Assembly (NCBI GenBank): GCA_020439605.1
Contig: JAGQSI010000053.1
Span: 1 to 9,546 of the forward strand
Length of the DNA: 9,546 bases
Source of the DNA: Acidimicrobiales bacterium
Lineage (GTDB): Bacteria > Actinomycetota > Acidimicrobiia > Acidimicrobiales > Iamiaceae
Direction of reading: 5' to 3'
Below, in pieces: positions 6,384-9,546 of the stretch. Position 1 is the stretch's first letter. Every line of letters starts with the position of its first letter. The position numbers and the translations under genes were made by a program. The notes under the pieces are model-generated. The model searched no databases. It saw only the letters and a list, made by a program, of their open reading frames with translations, and had not been told where the DNA came from.

Positions 6384-6389
6384 ACCGTA
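6384..6389 (-). promoter_or_regulatory. Possible -10 hexamer (TACGGT) of the rimO operon
   Basis: TACGGT lies 9 nt before the rimO ATG and next to the inverted repeat at 6392-6407, which would sit between -35 and -10. No clear -35 at 17 bp. The predicted leader is only 2-3 nt. Confidence 0.4.
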
Positions 6390-6391
6390 CT

Positions 6392-6407
6392 TGCAAGCGT
6401 GCTTGCA
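6392..6407. promoter_or_regulatory. Operator-like inverted repeat between rimO and galT
   Basis: TGCAAGC-GT-GCTTGCA has perfect 7-bp arms around a 2-bp centre. The half-site resembles those of LacI/GalR-type operators, but those usually abut at a central CG; here an extra GT widens the site. It lies 17-32 bp before the rimO start and about 73 bp before the galT start, so it could act on either promoter. No regulator gene is in the window. Confidence 0.5.
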
Positions 6408-6463
6408 CCCATGCTCAAACAGTGGCCCAGTTCCCTAATGGGAGCATCCATATCTGACTCACC

Positions 6464-6469
6464 TAGTTT
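6464..6469 (+). promoter_or_regulatory. Possible -10 hexamer (TAGTTT) of galTK
   Basis: TAGTTT ends 10 nt before the galT ATG, giving a predicted leader of only a few bases. There is no Shine-Dalgarno sequence before galT. No convincing -35. Confidence 0.35.
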
Positions 6470-6479
6470 TGGTTACGTC

Positions 6480-7337
6480 ATGGAACTAAGGATCGACCCG
6501 CTCACGGGCATCGAAGTACAAGTAACCGGCAGTCGACAGTCCCGCCCCAATCGACCAACGGGCGAATGTCCCTTCTGTGTGGGCGGCACCGAAGCACCCG
6601 AGCCCTATGAGGTTCTGGCGTTCAAGAACCGCTGGCCGTCCTATCCGGACGATCGCTGCGAGGTGGTCTTGTTCTCACCTGACCACAACGAGCAGCTAGC
6701 GACCATGCCGGTATCGGGTGTACGCAAAGTGATCGACCTTTGGGCGCGACGAACAGAAGAACTCGGAAAACGCGATGACATCTCCTACGTTCTTGCCTTC
6801 GAGAACAACGGTGCAGAAGTAGGCGCCACGATCCCTCACCCCCATGGGCAGATCTACTCATATCCAGATGTTCCCCCGGTTCCGTCCAACATCTTCAAAC
6901 GCTTGTCCGAAGGCTACGAGTTGCTCGAAGATGACCGGCCGGAGCTGACCGTCATCGAGGATCAAGGATGGCGAAGCTGGGTTCCCTCAGCGCCCATCTA
7001 CCCATTCGGCATGCGTATCGCCCCGCTAGAACGCCGGGCGGACATCGTCTCGTTGAGCGGACCTGAACGAGACGGCTTTGCCCTGGTGCTCAAGAACAGC
7101 CTGGCAAAACTCGCAGCAGTTCTGGGCGAGCCGATGCCGTACATCTTTTGGATTCATCAAAGGCCAACCGATGGCAACGAATGGCCTCAAGCATGGATGC
7201 ACGTCGAGATCATGGGCCCACACCGCTCCCCCGGCGTGATGCGATACGTGGCCGGCGCTGAGTTGGGAAGTGGTCACTACCTCAACCCGATCCAACCCGA
7301 AGACGCTGCCCAACGCCTTCGCGAGGTAAACCCATGA
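6480..7337 (+). CDS. galT: Galactose-1-phosphate uridylyltransferase (short form)
   Basis: Leloir-pathway enzyme that exchanges UMP between UDP-glucose and galactose-1-phosphate through a uridylyl-histidine intermediate. The active-site motif HPHGQ is at 120-124, with His122 the expected nucleophile. CPFC (30-33), His69 in FSPDHN and His120 match the zinc site of E. coli GalT. In the C-terminal half WIHQRP (His226) and MHVE (His241, Glu243) stand where E. coli has its second metal site, the last ligand being Glu instead of His. At 285 residues it is shorter than the usual 330-350, mainly through a brief N-terminus and short loops; nothing suggests a frameshift. The frame is open further upstream and ATG at 6438 would add 14 residues, but ATG 6480 places MELRIDPLTG at the family's normal first strand. 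It overlaps galK by 4 bp. Confidence 0.93.
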   Translation: MELRIDPLTGIEVQVTGSRQSRPNRPTGECPFCVGGTEAPEPYEVLAFKNRWPSYPDDRCEVVLFSPDHNEQLATMPVSGVRKVIDLWARRTEELGKRDDISYVLAFENNGAEVGATIPHPHGQIYSYPDVPPVPSNIFKRLSEGYELLEDDRPELTVIEDQGWRSWVPSAPIYPFGMRIAPLERRADIVSLSGPERDGFALVLKNSLAKLAAVLGEPMPYIFWIHQRPTDGNEWPQAWMHVEIMGPHRSPGVMRYVAGAELGSGHYLNPIQPEDAAQRLREVNP

Positions 7338-8329
7338 TCACCGCGACCGGCCCGGGAAGGGTCAACCTGATCGGAGACCACACCGACTACTCGGGTGGGC
7401 TCGTCATGCCCATGGCCATAAACCTCTCCACGGTGGTCCAGGGAGAACCGGGTGGTGAGTTCGTGGAACTGCACAGCAGCGACGAACAAGAGCCAGCAAT
7501 CGTTGCACTGGACATCGAAGATCCATCGACGATCACGCCATCTTGGGCACGTTATGTGGCAGGGGTAGTGAGCGAACTAAGGCCACAGCAAGGCTTCAAG
7601 GGCACGGTCACAACCACCTTGCCCATCGGCGCCGGCCTGTCCTCAAGCGCCGCTCTGGAGGTGGCGGTGGCCTTGGCACTCGGCTTTGATGGCACCTCAC
7701 TGGAACTTGCGAAGCTCACCCAGCGTGGCGAACAAAGAGCCAGCGGTGTGCCGTGCGGGATCATGGACCAGCTCTCATCAGCAAGCGGTGTAGATGGTTC
7801 GGCTCTCATGATCGACTGTCACGATCTCACCGTCACCGCTGTAGAGGTCCCAGCCAACTGTGAGATCCGAGTCATTCATTCCGGCCAAGCACGAGAACTC
7901 GCAGGGTCCGCATATGCCGATCGATTCGATGACGTCACCGCTGCACAAGTAGTCCTAGGTCCACTGAGAGACATCACAACTCTCGACGCTCTGTCGGCTC
8001 TCGACGATGAGAGACTCCTGCGCAGGGCCCGCCACGTGGTGAGCGAGAACGCTCGAGTCCGAGCCTTTCACGATGCGTTTCGTCGATCTGACCTCGTGTC
8101 TGCTGGCCGGCTCATGGTGCAGAGCCACTGCTCGCTTCGCGACGACTTCGATGTCTCTACCCCGGTGCTAGACGAACTTGTAGAGCGGCTGTGTGCCACA
8201 GATGGCGTCTATGGCGCTCGGCTCACTGGAGCAGGCTTCGGTGGATGCGTGGTGGCATTGTGCCAGCCGGGAGCGATCGATGAAGGATGGCACGTAACGC
8301 CCTCTAGCGGCGCCCACGTGAATTCCTGA
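7334..8329 (+). CDS. galK: Galactokinase
   Basis: GHMP-family kinase that phosphorylates galactose to galactose-1-phosphate, the substrate of the adjacent galT product. The galactokinase signature GRVNLIGDHTDYSGG (8-22, with Arg9) is followed by the ATP-binding loop LPIGAGLSSSAALE (96-109), GVPCGIMDQ with the likely catalytic base Asp145, the RRARHVVSENARV helix, SHCSLRDDFDVSTPVLD and the closing GARLTGAGFGGC (294-305). The protein is 331 residues against about 380 for E. coli and human enzymes, because it begins almost directly at the signature; all key residues are present. The ATG overlaps the galT stop (ATGA) and follows a GAGG ribosome binding site at 7 nt, so the pair forms a translationally coupled operon. 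It converges on the PH-domain gene with 3 bp between stops. Confidence 0.96.
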   Translation: MITATGPGRVNLIGDHTDYSGGLVMPMAINLSTVVQGEPGGEFVELHSSDEQEPAIVALDIEDPSTITPSWARYVAGVVSELRPQQGFKGTVTTTLPIGAGLSSSAALEVAVALALGFDGTSLELAKLTQRGEQRASGVPCGIMDQLSSASGVDGSALMIDCHDLTVTAVEVPANCEIRVIHSGQARELAGSAYADRFDDVTAAQVVLGPLRDITTLDALSALDDERLLRRARHVVSENARVRAFHDAFRRSDLVSAGRLMVQSHCSLRDDFDVSTPVLDELVERLCATDGVYGARLTGAGFGGCVVALCQPGAIDEGWHVTPSSGAHVNS

Positions 8330-8332
8330 CGA

Positions 8333-8983
8333 TCACATCCGATCGAGGAGTTCAGACTTCTTCCTGGTGAACTCTGCATCGGAGAGAACGCCACGTTGAT
8401 GAAGCTGAGCCAGCTGCTCTATCTGCTCTGGGATAGATAGCTCTGGAGCGGCCGGCGCGGGAGCGTTACGAGAGTGCATCCGATCGAACTTGCGGTTCTC
8501 GTTGGCTTCCATCTGTACATAGATCTCTTTTTGAACGATGGAAGGCCTACGAATATCCGTGAACGATTCGTTGCCACGCTCTCCAGCTGACTCGATCGAA
8601 AGATCGCCAGCGCCAACCATGCGCTCAAACACCGACTGCTTGAAAAACACCGTATTAATACGTTCGAGAGGGATCTCCGTGCCGGACTTGGACAGCACAC
8701 CGCGTCGCGTGATGATCCGATCCGAGGTCAGGACAAACATCGTGGTGGTCCACTCGGCGTATGTCCATGCCAACCATGCCAATGTGCCAAGAACCAACCC
8801 GATCACTACGTAGTTCACAAGGTCGTTGGTCATATTGTCCGGGTTGATCTGATTGGCAACTAGAAGCCCAACGATCAAGGCCCCGAAAAACGATGCGCCC
8901 GGCGCAAACAAGAACAACCAATGAGGGCGAAGGTCCAAGATGAGTTCTTCGCCAGTGTTCAACAAGTTCTTCGGAAAGGCCAC
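8333..8983 (-). CDS. Membrane protein with bacterial PH domain and SHOCT tail
   Basis: A 216-residue protein in three parts. After a short cytosolic start (EELILDLRPHW) come two membrane helices at about 22-44 and 55-76. Next is a bacterial PH-like (bPH2/DUF304 type) domain at about 78-160, recognised by TTMFVLTSDRIITRRGVLS followed by EIPLERINTVFFKQSVFERMVGAGDLSIES. A proline/alanine-rich linker leads to a SHOCT motif (about 184-216: PEQIEQLAQLHQRGVLSDAEF then KKSELLDRM), a short oligomerisation or interaction tail. Function is unknown; such proteins are thought to act at the membrane. The start is GTG (8981-8983) because it lies exactly 7 nt behind TACACT, indicating a leaderless mRNA. It is divergent from the helicase gene. 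Confidence 0.88.
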   Translation of the reverse strand: MAFPKNLLNTGEELILDLRPHWLFLFAPGASFFGALIVGLLVANQINPDNMTNDLVNYVVIGLVLGTLAWLAWTYAEWTTTMFVLTSDRIITRRGVLSKSGTEIPLERINTVFFKQSVFERMVGAGDLSIESAGERGNESFTDIRRPSIVQKEIYVQMEANENRKFDRMHSRNAPAPAAPELSIPEQIEQLAQLHQRGVLSDAEFTRKKSELLDRM

Positions 8984-8990
8984 GTTCGGG

Positions 8991-8996
8991 AGTGTA
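8991..8996 (-). promoter_or_regulatory. -10 hexamer (TACACT) for a leaderless PH-domain gene transcript
   Basis: TACACT is separated from the GTG start by 7 nt (CCCGAAC), so transcription is expected to begin at the start codon. The match to TATAAT is the best of the leaderless candidates here. The -35 is weak. Confidence 0.55.
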
Positions 8997-9054
8997 GGTC
9001 GCTCAGCTCTGCCTGTGTTGCGATAAGCGGGAGCGAAGCCGCCTCAATGCCCTC

Positions 9055-9060
9055 TACGCT
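9055..9060 (+). promoter_or_regulatory. -10 hexamer (TACGCT) for a leaderless helicase transcript
   Basis: TACGCT is followed by 6 nt (GGTCAA) and the GTG start of the helicase gene. There is no Shine-Dalgarno sequence. Together with the facing PH-gene promoter, this accounts for the 83-bp divergent region. Confidence 0.5.
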
Positions 9061-9066
9061 GGTCAA

Positions 9067-9546
9067 GTGGATCCTGCACGCCTTCTAGACGGTCTTGACC
9101 CGTCACAACGCCGTGCCGTCACAACTCCCAACTCACCGTTGGCCATCCTTGCTGGTGCCGGTAGCGGCAAGACCCGAGTTCTTACCCGCCGCATCGCCTA
9201 TAGGTGTTTGAGCGGAGATGCCGACGCCCGCCACGTCCTGGCCGTCACCTTTTCACGCAAAGCTGCTGGGGAACTCGATGATCGTCTAAGGGCCTCTGGT
9301 CTGCGAGACCTGCCAGCGGTCGGCACCTTCCACGCTCTCGCCTATGCGCAGTTGCGATCCTTGTGGAACTCAAATAACTCAACGCCTCCAACTCTTTTGG
9401 ATCGCAAAGCACGACTCCTGGCGCAAATCGTCGGGTCCAAGTCCCGCTTCAGTGCCGGGGATCTAGCAGCGGAGATCGAATGGGCCAAAGCCCGAAAGGT
9501 TCCACCCGAGCGATATGCCCTAGCAGCAGCCCAAAGCGACCGTCGA
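9067..9546 (+). CDS. UvrD/PcrA-family superfamily 1 DNA helicase, N-terminal part (cut by window edge)
   Basis: ATP-driven 3'-5' DNA helicase or translocase of the UvrD/Rep family, probably acting in repair. The 160 visible codons show the Q motif LDPSQRRAV (Gln14), Walker A AGAGSGKT (29-36), motif Ia as VTFSRKAAGEL (60-70) and motif Ib as GTFHALA (86-92). The segments QLRSLW, LLDRKARLL and AAEIEWAKA resemble actinobacterial UvrD2-type helicases more than PcrA; that is from memory of the families, and the C-terminal domains that would decide it lie outside. No in-frame ATG exists between the upstream stop (TAG near 8995) and the Q motif. GTG 9067 is chosen because it gives the standard short N-terminus and has TACGCT 6 nt upstream. 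Confidence 0.92.
   Translation, partial: MDPARLLDGLDPSQRRAVTTPNSPLAILAGAGSGKTRVLTRRIAYRCLSGDADARHVLAVTFSRKAAGELDDRLRASGLRDLPAVGTFHALAYAQLRSLWNSNNSTPPTLLDRKARLLAQIVGSKSRFSAGDLAAEIEWAKARKVPPERYALAAAQSDRR

Noticed and set aside
6150..6479. N-terminal extension of galT in the same frame
   Set aside because: It would overlap the start of rimO on the other strand and has no GalT-like sequence. The family's first strand begins at the ATG at 6480.
6480..7337. galT as a truncated pseudogene because it is short
   Set aside because: The zinc site, HPH active site and C-terminal region are all present in one frame and the gene is coupled to an intact galK.
1..9546. CRISPR arrays, transposons, attachment sites, tRNA or rRNA genes
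   Set aside because: No regularly spaced repeats, transposase or integrase motifs, terminal repeats or cloverleaf-like sequences were seen.

Overview
The window reads as a 9.5 kb piece of chromosome from a moderately GC-rich actinobacterium. An Acidimicrobiia-type lineage is my best guess. The reasons are the gene order rimO-pgsA-cinA-...-recA, an actinobacterial/Gram-positive style LexA box in front of recA, an actinobacterial-looking UvrD-type helicase, and start codons that often sit 6-11 nt behind a TANNNT -10 hexamer with no Shine-Dalgarno sequence, as expected for leaderless mRNAs. This placement is inference; no ribosomal RNA or other marker is present.

Layout, left to right. (1) Positions 1-573, minus strand: the first 191 codons of recA, preceded by a leader of about 175 nt and a promoter whose -35/-10 spacer holds a perfect LexA operator. 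(2) 815-1582, minus: a TauE/SafE-family membrane permease, divergent from (3) 1635-2525, plus: a LysR-type regulator, 52 bp apart with a small inverted repeat between them. (4) 2628-6374, minus: rimO, pgsA, cinA and a small SRPBCC protein, transcribed in that order with short gaps or overlaps. (5) 6480-8329, plus: galT and galK overlapping by 4 bp, divergent from rimO with an operator-like inverted repeat between them. (6) 8333-8983, minus: a membrane protein with a bacterial PH domain and a SHOCT tail, convergent with galK. (7) 9067-9546, plus: the N-terminal 160 codons of a UvrD/PcrA-family helicase.

How they fit together. rimO, pgsA, cinA and recA are a housekeeping neighbourhood: S12 methylthiolation, phospholipid headgroup synthesis, pyridine-nucleotide repair, recombination. 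It is interrupted here by an accessory exporter/LysR pair on opposite strands, which separates recA from its usual upstream neighbours and leaves it on its own SOS promoter. galT-galK form a two-gene Leloir galactose unit; galE is not in the window. There is no CRISPR array, transposon, phage gene, tRNA or rRNA, and I see no convincing new multi-gene system. The most interesting signals are regulatory: the recA promoter architecture, the repeated leaderless-start pattern and the operator-like repeats in two divergent intergenic regions. There is also a one-residue contraction in the pgsA catalytic signature.
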